Shown here piece after piece: positions 10,424-21,598 of a stretch of 64,000 nt of DNA. The DNA comes from Euglena gracilis (lineage: Eukaryota; Euglenida; Euglenophyceae; Euglenales), in assembly GCA_039621445.1 (NCBI GenBank), contig CP154956.1, forward strand, positions 16,471,508-16,535,507, given 5' to 3'. A program made the position numbers and the translations under genes. The notes beneath the pieces are model-generated. The model saw only the letters and a program-made list of their open reading frames with translations. It ran no database searches and had not been told where the DNA came from. Positions within the stretch are counted from its first letter, which is position 1; each line of letters begins with the position of its first letter.

Positions 10424-10658
10424 TAAACCTCCCTCCCAAATAACCCCCCCAAATAACACCCCCCAAATAACACCACTCCCAAAAAACACCCCCCCCCCTC
10501 GGGGGCCGAATTCGAGCGCCCAAATAACACCCCCCTGTTTTCCTTTGATTTTCCATGTAAGAATAACGCACCCCCAAAATAACACCCCCCCCCCCCTGGG
10601 GCCCCAGTTCGTGTGTCCAAATAACACACCGGTGGGGTGTTATTTGGTAGGGGGTTTA
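10424..10658. mobile_element. Second MITE-like inverted-repeat element
   Basis: The ends are inverted (TAAACCTCCCTCCCAAATAAC at left; the complement of TAAACCCCCTACCAAATAAC at right). Repeated CCCAAATAACACCCC motifs and C runs fill the interior. The architecture and the CCAAATA-A..CACCCC motif resemble the neighbour 36 bp to the left, which suggests one superfamily. A target duplication is not clear beyond TA. Confidence 0.6.
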
Positions 10659-10683
10659 TCCAGGCTCCATGAAGGCACTTACC

Positions 10684-12140
10684 TTACATGGGGTCTGGTA
10701 ATTCCGTTTCGGCATTATATCCTTTCCAACCGCCAGTAATCATGGCGGGAGTCCAGGGGGTCTTCCACCAGGACCATCTGGAATTTTTGTGGTGGGAGCC
10801 TGTCCACCAGCCAGGTTTCTGGCGATTCGTATTCGAAGTCAGGTTCCACCAGTCCCAAACCCATCCTTCGGGGAATGCTCGCTTTGTTACACTCGCTGTT
10901 CCGCGAGGCACCATTGCAGCTTCTCCAGTATTTTCTGGGCAGAGTTGCTGGCCAGATGAAGTAGTTCATCCGTGGATGGTTGGCTGACACCTGCGGAGCA
11001 TTCCCCGGGTGGAAGTCAATGGGCATGTGATGCGCACATTCCGCGCGGACTGTATGGGGTCGTAATCGGCCCCAAGCGAGTCTTTCCAGGTCAACCTGTG
11101 GTTTTCGGGTGGCCATTGGGGTAGGCACCAGCGACCGTTTAGGTCCTGTGTGGTCAACAGGCGGATGAGTATCTTTTCCCTGTCTGCTGTCTCACAGAGG
11201 TAAGGTAATCTCACCCCTGCCTCTCCAGCAGCGAGGCGTATCGCCCCACTGTCGATCTGCCACCCACGGTCCTTTCCCGTGTGGCCGTAGTCGTCGAGCT
11301 TGAGGTTGGAGTATTTGAAAAATTCCTTGAACTCTTTGTGCAAGGTGGAGTATTCCTCCAGTGGCTTCTGGCCGCTTGGCACGGTTGTGCGAACTGCGCC
11401 TTCCGCAGTTCGCCAGAAGATACCACTGAGGCAGTTGACACAGAGCAATGGCGCATTCGTGCCATCCTTCTCCGTGCAGTGGACGTTGTTCTTGTGGGTC
11501 CAACTATCGACGCACTTGGGGCATAACAAGGCAGCACAATTGGGGACGTATACGTCCTTGTGGAAAGATTTCTGATCCACAGGGTTGCATACGTGGACGA
11601 GGGATAATCCCAATTCAAGTGCATTGTTGCATGTCTTGTGGCAGTCAGTGCAAAGCCACCAAAAACTGTCTTCCGTTTTGTGGACGAGGAAATCCTCGCC
11701 GAAGTATTGGGCCAAAACGCGTGTGGATCTGGAACTGTAATAATTCCAGGTAACGTTCTGGTTAAAAGACCATTTTCGGCCTTGACGGAACAGTGACTCA
11801 ATCCATCAGTTGAGACATTGATTTGTCTCAAGTTTGTGGTCGATCATCATGTACCTGTCTTTCAGGTCAAGAGTCTCAGGATCATCCTGAGTGATCACTT
11901 TCCAGTCAATGACACCCTCGTCTTCCGAGGGTTTCTTAGCCGTGGAAGCACGGGATTTTCCCTGCACCTTTGACTGAGGTTTCGGCTTTGAGGTTTTCCC
12001 ATAGCCGGGCGACGTGACGTGTGTGAATCCTTGTCCCGAGGTTGATCCCCGAAAAGAGGATGCGGCACCATGGCTTCCAATGCCACCACCGCCTTTCGGT
12101 GGGGGCTGGTCACCGTATTTTGGTGTTGGTTTGCAAGGTG
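10684..12140 (-). CDS. Family U Cys-rich protein (unknown), minus copy
   Basis: The best frame is 11,715-10,966 (249 codons), with an upstream part in another frame to about 12,100. It shows paired-cysteine clusters: WLCTDCHKTC near residue 20, NCAALLCPKC near 60 and PLLCVNCLSG near 90. These are spaced like zinc-binding fingers and are followed by a Trp-rich C-terminal half. A homologue on the plus strand at 25,900-26,640 keeps the same cluster (NCAALLCGEC, then RCIRCLQ). I do not recognise the family. In both copies it follows a Pro-rich ORF, and here both lie 3' of a chromodomain integrase (13,278). It may be a post-integrase gene of a large chromovirus or part of a separate element. Confidence 0.55.
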
Positions 12141-12153
12141 CGGCGCCCAGCTT

Positions 12154-12924
12154 TTATTTGGCCGGGGCCTTCGGGCTTCCGGTTTCCGTAGTGTCCGAGG
12201 GCCATCTTTCGGCGTCGGGCTTGCTCGCCCAGGCACGTGGTGACGCCTGGGATGGGGGTCTTCTCCCCGATACCGAGCGTCGTTGTCCTTCAGCAGGGGT
12301 TTCCCGTGCTGATGGTCGCCCTACACGCTGCCTCGCGGCTTCCGTGGGTTTCCCAGGGGTAGCCGTGGGGGATGGTGTGGGTGTAGGCGTGGCCGGCGCA
12401 CTTCGCGCTGGTTGAGCCTCTGGCGGGGGCATGGACATCCGCTCAACCTGTTTTTCAGGTGCCGATGTCCGGGTGCCTTGACGCGTCCGTGCCGTGGTTG
12501 TGGTTGTGCGCTGAGGTGCGGGTTCATCCGGTGCCTCTGGTGCCGCTGCCGGTACAGGTTCATCCTGTACTTGCACGGCTGGTGTTGCCTCCATTGCCAT
12601 TGCTATCCGTTCGCCTTCCGTCCGTGTCGCTTCCGACACCGGCGGTGGCTGCGCTATTGCGGGGGGGGGTTCATCCTCCACCGTGGCGGTAATTTTGGGT
12701 GTTTCTTCCGCAGGCTGGGCAGTTTCCGCCGCAGCTGTGGAAGAGCTGGCTGTTGTACCACGTGGAGTGACAACTGCTATCAGTGAAAGCAAACCACCAA
12801 GTACGCGTGGTGTGCTCAGTGAGGTAGGTGATGGACGCCTCAGAGAATTCTTTAGTTTTTCTTTAAATCCTCGGATTCCCAACCTTCTTGATATCCCAAA
12901 TGTCCCAAAGACGTAAAATAACAC
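12154..12924 (-). CDS. Family U Pro/Ala/Thr-rich ORF, minus copy
   Basis: This is a 256-codon open frame. The N-terminal part is basic (FKEKLKNSLRR) and leads into a short hydrophobic stretch (VLGGLLSLIAVV, residues about 41-52). About 200 residues of Pro/Ala/Thr/Glu-rich low complexity with repeated TPTPTPSPT-type text follow. The plus-strand counterpart near 24,920-25,540 shares the hydrophobic signature (GVLGGVLQGLIAVM) next to similar Pro-rich sequence. No enzyme motif is visible. A scaffold, matrix or membrane-proximal role is possible but unproven. Confidence 0.5.
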   Translation of the reverse strand: MLFYVFGTFGISRRLGIRGFKEKLKNSLRRPSPTSLSTPRVLGGLLSLIAVVTPRGTTASSSTAAAETAQPAEETPKITATVEDEPPPAIAQPPPVSEATRTEGERIAMAMEATPAVQVQDEPVPAAAPEAPDEPAPQRTTTTTARTRQGTRTSAPEKQVERMSMPPPEAQPARSAPATPTPTPSPTATPGKPTEAARQRVGRPSARETPAEGQRRSVSGRRPPSQASPRAWASKPDAERWPSDTTETGSPKAPAK

Positions 12925-13277
12925 AAGAGCCAGCAGTCTGCGGGGAAAAGTTTGAATTAGAAATACAAAAGTCAGTTCGGCAGTTGGTAAGGTAAGCGGT
13001 CAGCAAATAGTTCGCACACGCCCGCCATGCCGGAGGACGCGGCGCCACGGGCACGGGACGAAACGGCATCACACCACAAAACAAAATGGCTTTACTGTTT
13101 TTTTTCAAGCACTGACGAATGGTGTTCAACACGAATTGTCCACAAAAAGGTTCAGAACGACAAATGTCACCACAAAGGAAGGTAAAAGAGGTTACTTCCG
13201 ACGTTCACCGTGCTCCCTTCGCTTCGTGGTTGGCTTACCATTCAAAGGTAACACAAACCTGGGCCAAACTCCTCGCA
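12925..13277. other. Short spacer between family U and gypsy-2
   Basis: No recognisable gene, repeat or terminal-repeat structure was seen here. It could contain the 3' untranslated part of gypsy-2. Confidence 0.3.
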
Positions 13278-13803
13278 TCAATGGCATGTTTGTGGCTGAA
13301 AGCCTTCAAAGGTTAGACAAAAATCCACCCATGATGGGTTGGTGTCTCCTAACCCGAAAAACCATCCAAAAGGCCCCCTGGGGGGACTCGAGTTTCCTCC
13401 CGCGTGACTGAAAGCACGATCAAAACATTTGGGGGGAGGCCAGGCTGTCTCTTGAGATGCCAACCCCCATTCACATTCTGAAAAGTCGCAAAACATTCTG
13501 AGCGCCTGGCGTAGGATCGATTGTAAATTGTGATCCACACAATTTTTCTTGAAAACCTCATTCATTCTGCATCCTGGTTGGACAAACGAAGCCACAGGCT
13601 CCCATGTACTGCTGCTTGCCGGAAAATTTTCCCACCAAACAAAAAATTTCCATCCTCCTTGGTACTTGTGCTTCAAAATCTTGTAAACATTGTAAAAACC
13701 GATTTGTGCTTGTTCTTCTTCTGACATCTGAAGGGGGGGTCCCCTCCCTGGTCTGGCATGGGGGTGTCGCCCTCCACTGGGTCTCCCACAACCAAATCAC
13801 CGG
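13278..13803 (-). pseudogene. Gypsy-2 chromodomain
   Basis: The frame 13,727-13,278 carries YNVYKILKHKYQGGWKFFV, then WWENFPASSSTWEPVASF, matching the chromodomain pattern (hydrophobic-x2-I-L, W.. W at the third strand, then TWEP). It is continuous in strand and order with the integrase at 13,804-14,997 but in a different frame. The C-terminal 100 residues show no domain. Confidence 0.75.
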
Positions 13804-14997
13804 TCAAAAGGCCGGGTCTTCTTCCAAAAGACATTCTTCATTCAAAATCAACCTCCCACCTTTCGCAAAAACCCAAAGAAACATCAATGACCCCTCCCAA
13901 AGATGGACTGCTTGCAATTTGCACTGAATTGAACCTCGATTTGAGAACCCGAAAAGGTCCTTGCCAAGGGGGGAAAGCTTGGGCCATGATTTGTTTGGCC
14001 ATCTTTTGTTGTGCAACAAAACGTAGTCATCTTCTTCGATTTTTGCTGGTACCCTCCCTTTGTTGGCACTCTCAAAATCTTTTTTCCTCAATTCTTTCAA
14101 TCTCTGGGAAGCTCCTTCTTGAATTGCCAGTTGGGTCAAAATGCAGGAATGGGTGTCTGGGTTTGTCACCGGTTCTGGGGGTAATTCAAACCTCCAAGCT
14201 GGCCTGCCCAAAAACATTTCATGGGGTGACAACATTGTTGTGGGGGAAATCTGTGAATTCATCAAAAATGTGCAATAGGGGATCAGCTGTACCCAATTTT
14301 TGTCCTTGGAAGACAGGACTCAAAGCTCGCGTATTCTGCAAAAAACATTTTATTGACGTTTTTATTCAACCAAACCGTTTGATCTGGGGTTCCGTGGTAG
14401 AGAAAACGATAATTTCACGTCAAGAGCTTTAAAGGCTGTCCGGTAAAAACCACTGGGCTGTTTGAATCGCACGTCGTTGTCAGACCTCACAACGGATGGT
14501 TTTCCAAAAACAGAAATCCACCGGTCCAAAATAAACCTCAAAACGCCTTCTCCGGTTACCGTTTTCTGTGTGGGGATGAATTGGCAAAAGTGGGACAAAT
14601 TGTCGACCAAAGTCAGCACATAGTCAAAACCATTGTAGGGGTCCATTTGCACAAAATCCAAACTCAAAACGTCATTGCTCACTGTTGGAATAGGTAAAGA
14701 ACCCACCTTTCCACGGTCACTGGGGCGGTTTTGTTTTGAAAGGGTGCAAATTTCACATGTCATCGCAATGGCTTTGCAAATTTCCAACATGTCTTTCTTG
14801 GAAACCTTGGACTGAGAATGGCTCAAAAAGAACAACAAAGTCCTTTCAGCACCAACATGGTTGGTTGCCTTGTGACATTCATCCAAACAAACCTTCAACA
14901 AATGAGATGGAACAACCAACTTTCCTTCGCAATACATTGCCTTGGCAGATCTGAACCAAAACTCATTGTCAATGAAACAGGGTTTTGAAACCTCCAC
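13804..14997 (-). pseudogene. Gypsy-2 integrase (two frames)
   Basis: The 14,997-14,362 frame has an H-x-H / C-x2-C zinc module (DECHKATNHVGAERT, then CEICTLSK). It also has all three catalytic residues: Asp in LSLDFVQM, Asp in VRSDNDVRF and Glu in RSNGLVE, where a stop follows directly. The 14,265-13,804 frame continues the C-terminal part (SPHEMFLGRPAWRF, then KGRVPAKIEEDDYVLLHNK). The break near 14,265-14,362 is the only loss before the chromodomain, so the copy is moderately decayed. It processes and joins cDNA ends to target DNA. Confidence 0.85.
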
Positions 14998-15003
14998 CTT
15001 TTC

Positions 15004-16079
15004 CTAAAAATCCTTCAGCTCTGAATGCAAATAATGCTTTTCTGACACTTGCACTCTGTGGGACAAACTGAAAATCTTCTGCAAAAACAGGTCAAGCTGC
15101 ACATCCATTTTCTGAAAAGCGTTCCTTGCTTCTTCCTCAAAACGAATTTCAAATTTGTTCTCAAAATCAGCACGAGACAAAAAATCACACAATTCATTTT
15201 TGCAACCTGCCACATGAACGATATTCAGTTTGAACTGGTGCAAAAACACATACATCCTTCTCAGCCTTTTGTTGAGGGGGGGGTTCACCCTTCAGAAAAG
15301 AGGTGGCTGCCTCATTGTCTGTCATCCACACAATCAGCAGATATTGCAAAATCCTTGTTTGTGAAGCAATGGTCAACACACCACTCAAAATTTCCTTTTC
15401 CAAGGTGGTGTATTTCTTTCTTGCCTCACTCCATTTCCAGTTGTAGTGCCCCAAGGGCTACTACCCCATTTCACTGGGGTAGTTGTTTTTCAGGGTCATA
15501 TCCAGCATTTGTGTTTGTTGGAGGGTTTGCCACTGAAACAAAGCAGAACCACCTCCCAAATACGAACTGTCAGACACCATAACACTCTCTCCTAAACTCC
15601 TGGGGGTACCCAAAACATCAAGGGATGATAATGTCATTTTCAAATCATTCAAACAACTCACCTCCTTTTCAGTCCACCTCCATTTCACATTCTTTTTCAG
15701 AAGATCTGTCAGTAGGGCTGAGTCAAAAGTAAAACCTTTCACGCGTCTGCGATAAAAATTCATGGCACCCAAAATTCGCCTCAAATCCCTTTGGTTCTGG
15801 ACTCGAAAACTGAAAATTGGTTCAATGTTCCTCTTGTTTGCCTGCCACATTCCACATTCCAACGGGAAGCTCAAGTAGTCAATATTCTGATTCAGAAAAG
15901 AACATTTGCTCAATTTGATTCTCACTTGGTTCTTTCTGCAAACTTAAAACCACTTTTCCAAAAGATACAAATGATCCTCCTCAGAGTTTGCACCAACCCC
16001 TGTGTCATCGAAAAAAGAAGCCAGGTGTCCATCTTTCAAAATCTCTCTCACCCTCAAACCCGTTTTGCTTTGGGAGGTT
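15004..16079 (-). pseudogene. Gypsy-2 reverse transcriptase (3' half) and RNase H
   Basis: From 16,079 down, one frame shows FFDDTGVGANSEEDHLYLLE, the RT catalytic box with Tyr-Ile-Asp-Asp drifted to Phe-Phe-Asp-Asp. A thumb/connection region follows (SKCSFLNQNIDYLSF, ILGAMNFYRRRVKGF). RNase H-like text follows in other frames (YTTLEKEILSGV, WMTDNEAATSFL, LNIVHVAGCKNELCDFLSR). The 5' half of RT is missing because gypsy-1 sequence abuts at about 16,079. RNase H is split near 15,460 and 15,290. Confidence 0.8.
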
Positions 16080-17294
16080 AGGATTTACATAACTGGTCAG
16101 CCTCATGGTTGCCGTGAAAAGTCGCATCAACCTCATCCGGCTTCGCAGGATAATACCAGGGTGCTCGGCTGAGAGGATCGGCAAATGTTTGCGTGTTACA
16201 CGGGGTGTAAAAAAACACCAGGTTAAACTGACTCAAGAATTCATGCCATCGGCATCTTCTGCCCACTGATGACATGGCCCTTGTTCAGGTCCTCAGTATA
16301 CCAGTGTTGAAGGTTCTCATGATCTGTCAACACGAGTATTTGGACCAAGCTGCTGGCTGTCCAGCTACAGAATTTCTAGAGAATAAGCACAGTGGCACAT
16401 GTCTTCTTTTCGTGGATGCTACATTTAACTGTCCTTTGCCGTTGTCGCCCTGTAGCTTCCTGCTGAAGATAGCCACAGGTAGGAGTTGGTTTGCCGCATT
16501 ATGCTTGCTAAGTACCCCGCCAACAGGCGTAATCGCCGCTGTCTACTTCCAGGACATACAGTTTGTATGGATCCACGTTCTCGAGGAGCAAGTCCTTTAT
16601 CGTTTTCAAAGCCTCGCGCAATTAGACATCCCAAATGACTTTTGCGTTATCGGGTGTCCTATTTTTAAGCTGTCGGGTTAGGGTTACCGCGGTATTAGGA
16701 AAAGATTTCATGTAAATAGCTTAATATTGGGTTAATCCCAAAAATAACTTTAAATGTGTTAAGGTCTTAATGACCTCAGCAGTCCATTTTTTAATGGCCT
16801 CCACCTTACTGGGTGCGGCTTTACGTCCCGTTCCTCAGGATATGCCCGCAAAACTGAACAGTTCCGTGAAACAGGTGCATTTTGGTACCCTTCATAAAAA
16901 GCACACACTTTTTGAACGCGGATAATACCGCCTGCACATCGCGATAATGCGGGTCGAGGGTATCCTCGCCCGATCTCGCGGACGGACCTTTATGCTTGCT
17001 AAGTACCCCGCCAACAGGCGTAATCGCCGCTGTCTACTTCCAGGACATACAGTTTGTATGGATCCACGTTCTCGAGGAGCAAGTCTTTATTTTTTTCAAA
17101 GCCTCGCGCAATTAGACATCCCAAATGACTTTTGTGTTATCGGGTGTCCTATTTTTAAGCTGTCGGGTTAGGGTTACCGCGGTATTAGGAAAAGATTTCA
17201 TGTAAACAGCGTAATATTGGGTTAATCCCAAAAATACCTTTAAATGTGTTAAGGTCTTAATGACCTCAGCAGTCAGTTTTTTAATGGCCTCCAC
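16078..17294 (-). pseudogene. Gypsy-1 RT connection and RNase H, minus copy (tandemly duplicated)
   Basis: The 17,294 frame begins with the RT connection signature (LKVFLGLTQYYAVYMKSF). The same sequence recurs at about 16,790-16,620 because of a 491-bp tandem duplication. Further down are PYVLEVD-like RNase H text, a degraded TDHENLQHWY and finally RCRWHEFLSQFNLVF with FADPLSRAP. The last motif is the usual end of gypsy RNase H. Several frame changes make it non-functional. At 16,078 it is truncated against gypsy-2. Confidence 0.75.
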
Positions 17295-17475
17295 CTTACT
17301 GGGTGCGGCTTTACGTCCCGTTCCTCAGGATATGCCCGCAAAACTGAACAGTTCCGTGAAACAGGTGCATTTTGGTACCCTTCATAAAAAGCACACACTT
17401 TTTGAACGCGGATAATACCGCCTGCACGTCGCGATAATGCAGTTCGAGGGTATCCTCGCCCGATCTCGCGGACGG
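16501..17475. repeat. 491-bp tandem duplication inside gypsy-1 pol
   Basis: The block starting ATGCTTGCTAAGTACCCCGC at 16,501 restarts at 16,992 and runs to CGATCTCGCGGACGG (16,970-16,984 and 17,461-17,475). The two units differ at only a few sites by eye (for example a short indel near 16,597 and GTAAACAGCG against GTAAATAGCT). The duplication repeats the connection domain and abolishes any intact pol frame. Confidence 0.9.
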
Positions 17476-18060
17476 CGGTTGGGTTCCCACCAGTACATCA
17501 TCGATGTACACCAGAGCGAACGGTAAATCGCGCAAAACCCACTTCATCATGCGTTGAAACATGGCTGGGCCATTCTTAACACCCACGGGGAGTACCGTCC
17601 GTTGGTACACACCCTTGGATGTCACGAATGCCGTGTACGGTTGTGAGTCAGGATGCAAATGTATCTGATGAAAACCATCTTCCAGATCAAAGATTGACCA
17701 CAAACGGTTATCCGATTGTTTTGTGATCAATTCCTCGATCAGCAGTAACGGGAAGCGGTCATCTGTCGTTTGGGAGTGCAGGTACCGGTAATCCAGCGCC
17801 AGTCTCCACTTCTTCTGACCAGACTGGTCAGCGGGTTTGGGCACCACAAAAGTTTCTGATGTCCACTCGTTCTTGGAAGCGATCATCCACTTCGGCTGTA
17901 TGAGTTTCTAAATCATCTCGTTGAGAGCCTGTTCACGTTCACCCGAACAACGGAAGAATTCCTGGTGCATGGGTGGGGAGCCATCCTTGAGCTCATTTTG
18001 CAAACACCGAACAGACCGCGAATCGCGGGGTCGATGTCGCAGGCGTAAACTGCGTTATCC
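17311..18060 (-). CDS. Gypsy-1 reverse transcriptase domain, minus copy
   Basis: The 191-codon frame 17,886-17,311 contains the RT blocks in order: FVVPKPADQ, WRLALDYRYLHS, FDLEDGFHQIHLHPDSQPY, LPVGVKNGPAMFQRM and the catalytic VYIDDVLVG. Upstream to about 18,060 the same protein continues with a stop (CSGEREQALNEMI-like text near 17,950, also present in the plus copy near 20,010). It copies element RNA into cDNA. This palm domain is the best-preserved gypsy-1 RT in the window and keeps both catalytic Asp residues of YIDD. Confidence 0.9.
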
Positions 18061-18111
18061 AGTACACCTTAGAATTTGCGAGTAATTCACGAGCAATAGT
18101 CAGCAGAACTT

Positions 18112-19190
18112 GGGCTTTCGAAGCGAAAATCGCCGGGTCAGTTGCCATATTGGGTTTTCCCTTCCTACGACAACACTAATTGGTGGTGGCTTGTCCTCGC
18201 ACAGTTTGCGCACTACCCCTCGCACACACACTACACCCCCAAGTTTGGCCCCCATGACGTCTCCCAGGACGTCCCCCCGTATTTCCACAACGGTTTCCAC
18301 AACCGAAAACACCGGTTCCTACCCTAGGGGTAAAGAGAAAGCTGCCCCCACCCCTAACCACCGCACTTTTGCCGCTCGTTTCCCCTGCGGTGGGGAAAGC
18401 CAGTAGCTTAAGCCAGCACGTTTCGCTGGGTTCCCAGGCGAAAGCCCAAAGGCCTGAAGAAATTTCGGTGTCGAGTAGCCGCCCAGCTGCACTACTTTTT
18501 CGTTTTCCACCAGGTGTGTCGATCTCAGACACCCCTGTACACCCCCCAGCAGCTACCCCAACTGGCACCAAATTATGCACTGACGCCCACACAAACGTGC
18601 ACCACAAACACCAACCCTCATGCCAATGTGCTCACTGTCGGAGGATCTCCGCTTACCATGATTTTGATTGTGGATGTCTTGTTAAATCTTCCAAACTAAT
18701 CCGATTGGATCCCGCAACCGGGAATTTTCACCCCCCTACACTTGGTAGTGGTACCTATGCTCGTGGTACTGGTACAACCGTTACGGATTTAGTAGATAAC
18801 CCAATGGTACATAGCCTTGGTACAATGGGTGATACACCCAACAGTACACTTGGTAGTTGTTCACATCTCACACATACACTGGGAAAATTTTCGCAATTCG
18901 CGAATGTGAATCAAGCACTACAGTGCAAAGGCATAGCCTCCCTCTTCGGATTTGTGCATAGCGCTCCCTATGCACCTATGGCGCTGTCCACACCCCCCGC
19001 GCATATCGTGCTTTACTTTCATATTGCCAATCCCCTGCATATCGTGCATTCCGTGCTATGGCGCATCACTGATGATTGGGTATATGCCCAACCGAGCCAT
19101 GACCCCCCTGGATCGAGTCCTATGGACATGTTTGTGGATGATTCACAACTCCGTTGTTCTGTTTTACAGCTTTCCCCCCGCCATTAAGGA
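18112..19190 (+). CDS. Gypsy-1 5' (Gag-side) region, plus copy
   Basis: A 272-codon frame from 18,369 is preceded by Thr/Pro-rich text in other frames from 18,112. It includes VHPPAATPTGTK, the Cys cluster CAHCRRISAYHDFDCGC near residue 95 and DPATGNFHP. Thr/Gly-rich degenerate repeats follow (GTMGDTPNSTLG). It is homologous to 4141-5130 on the other strand. No classical knuckle or capsid motif is seen. Its position before RT suggests Gag or a Gag-protease linker. Immediately left, at about 18,110, the minus-oriented gypsy-1 copy begins head to head. Confidence 0.55.
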
Positions 19191-20520
19191 TTTTGAGCAT
19201 ATCTCCAAGTACCCCAAGGACACCTGGATTGCTTTTCAATTTGGTCAATCGCACTTTGAAACATTGTTTTTCAAAAATATCCGGTATGGCGGATTCCTTC
19301 GAGATGACCTTAGAAATCGATGCATTCTCTTCCAACGCGCTTTCGCGATTACTGGAACATTGGACGCAACATTCTAGCGTTTTTGATAAGTTTTGGGGCG
19401 ACACTATCCTATGTATGCACCCCCGCCCTAAAACGTATCCCGCTTGTTGTAAAAAAGATTTTCCAGGATCAAGCGCGAGGCGCATTACTTGTTGCTGTGA
19501 ATCCCTAAGCGGAAAGGTTTCAAAATTTGACTTATGTCACATATTATTGGTGAGACCTGCCAAACCATGTTCCTCTATTCGAGCATTTCCGTGGAGTAGT
19601 GTTACCACCTTTTCAATAAATCATTTTCCGTGTTTGTTTCTTTGACGCTTTCAATGTTACTCAGTATCGTCCCATGAATGTTAGTGTAGTGGATCATACC
19701 GACCACGTGGGAGCCGATACGGCTTTTCTCCGTACTGCTGATAGGCATCATCGGTTTGCCCCCCCCCCCTGTGTTTGATATGGCCCATAAACAGGTTTCC
19801 GCTGTCATTGAAAGTGCAGGACAGCACCCCAATTCAGCAGAATTTTGTACGCGCATCAGTCGCAAATTTTCTGGTGCTTTGGAGAATCCTGTTTACACTT
19901 GCGATATAGATCCCACTATTCGCGTACCTTTTGGTGTTTGTAAAAATGAGCTTAAGGAAGGCGCGAAGCCAATGCATCGGAAATTCTTCCTTTGTTCAGG
20001 GGAAAGAGAGAGAGCTCTAAATGAAATGATTGAAAAGATCATAGAGGGGAAGTGGATCATCCCTTCCAAAGGTTGTTGTTCCTAAGCCCCTAGACCCATC
20101 AGGTCAGGAAAAGTGGAGGCTGGTACTAGATTATCGGTAGTTACACTCACAAACTACGGATGACCCATTCCAGTTACCTCTAATTGAAAACCTCACCACA
20201 AAACCAGCGGATAACCGCTTTTGGTCAATTTTCGACCTGGAGGATGGTTTCGACCAAATGCATCTGGAACCCGATTCGAAAGCCTATATGGCTTTTGTAA
20301 CATCCAGAGGTGTTTAGCAATGAACGGTTTTACCAATGGGTGTTCAGAATGGACCAGCAATGTTTTAGCGCATGATCCAATGGATCTTACAGGATTTACC
20401 GTTTGTGGTTGTATACATTGATGCCCTTCAGCGAATACAAACGAGAATATTCTCCACATTCACTATCGTGATGTTCGCGCAGCATTAACCGCGTTTCTAA
20501 AACACAAACTTTTTGTCAAA
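19191..20520 (+). pseudogene. Gypsy-1 protease-RT region, plus copy (many stops)
   Basis: Frames at 19,154-19,645 carry no clear motif. From 19,756 RT-side text appears: KFFLCSGERERALNEMIEK, then PLDPSGQEKWRLVLDYR with an immediate TAG, FDLEDGFDQMHLEPDSKAY and LPMGVQNGPAMF. The catalytic box reads VVYIDA with the second Asp lost, so this RT is dead. At least four stops or frame shifts occur between 20,080 and 20,480. No DTG-type protease site could be read. Confidence 0.75.
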
Positions 20521-21300
20521 TGTGCCAAATGCACTTATTTCACGAAACCATAAAGTTTTGCACTAACACTCTTAATAATGGTCAACGACGAGTGGCACCT
20601 AGCAAACTAGAGGCCATTAAGAAATGGACACCTGAAGTCATCAACACCATCACCCACTTGAAACGATTTTTGGGATTAGCCCAGTTCTACGCGATTTACA
20701 TTATAGATTTCGCGAAAATCGCGGTACCTCTAACGAGGCGGCTCCAAAATCGCGCACCCGAAAATGCAAAAATAAAATGGGACGCAGATATGCGTGAAGG
20801 TCTAGAGAGCATTAAAAAGCTAGTGCTTGAAAATTTCACACTCGACATCGCGGATCCCTACAAGCCTTATGTGCTAGAAGTGGACAGGAGCAATTATGCC
20901 GTAGGCGGTGATCTAAGCCAGCATACCGCGGCTAACGAATTACGCCCGGTAGCATTTTTCAGTAGAAAGCTACAAGGTGAAGATGGCAAAGGCCAAGTCA
21001 AATCTAGTTTCTATGAGAAGTAAACGTACGCAATCGTACTTTTTTGCAAAAAATTCCGTAGTTGGGTCGCCAGTTCCTTGGTGTAAATACTGGTGTTGAC
21101 TGACCATGAGAGTCTTAAACACTGGTACGCCGAGGATCTAAACAAAGCTGTGTCATCTGTTGGCCGAAGACGCCGATGGCATGAATTTTTGAGCCAGTTC
21201 AACCTAGTGGTTGGTTGTGTATACTCTCGGTCATACGCAAAAAGTAGCAGACCCACTCGGTCGAGCACCCTGACCTTCCCCCGGAAACCCAGATGAGAGT
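20521..21300 (+). pseudogene. Gypsy-1 RT connection and RNase H, plus copy
   Basis: The 167-codon frame from 20,520 has the connection signature FLGLAQFYAIYIIDFAKIA and then RNase H-like text (YVLEVDRSNYAVGGDLSQ, PVAFFSRKLQGE). A stop at about 21,021 interrupts it. The end of the domain resumes at 21,093 (LTDHESLKHWYAEDLNKA, RRRRWHEFLSQFNLV). In the VLEVD signature the position usually occupied by Asp-Ala-Ser reads Asp-Arg-Ser. Confidence 0.75.
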
Positions 21301-21598
21301 GATTCCGTCTTTCATGGCAGCCAACAGGATGATGAATATGCACGTCAATATGACGCAGCCGGCAATATGTTGGATTCTTTTCCCGTTTCATCGATTTTTC
21401 GTCCGTTGCCAGTCTCTCCTGTACTGGGGAGAAGGCGACGAGGCCGCACAGCTGGTCCTCGTCGCATTATACGATCCGAATCTCCTTCCCCCCTCTTCTT
21501 TCGCGAATGGCATTATTCCCATGACCCTGTATATCGCACGATAGTGCACAGACTGCGCAATGGCGAGGTTGTAAATAATTATTCCCTCTCCCCTTTGG

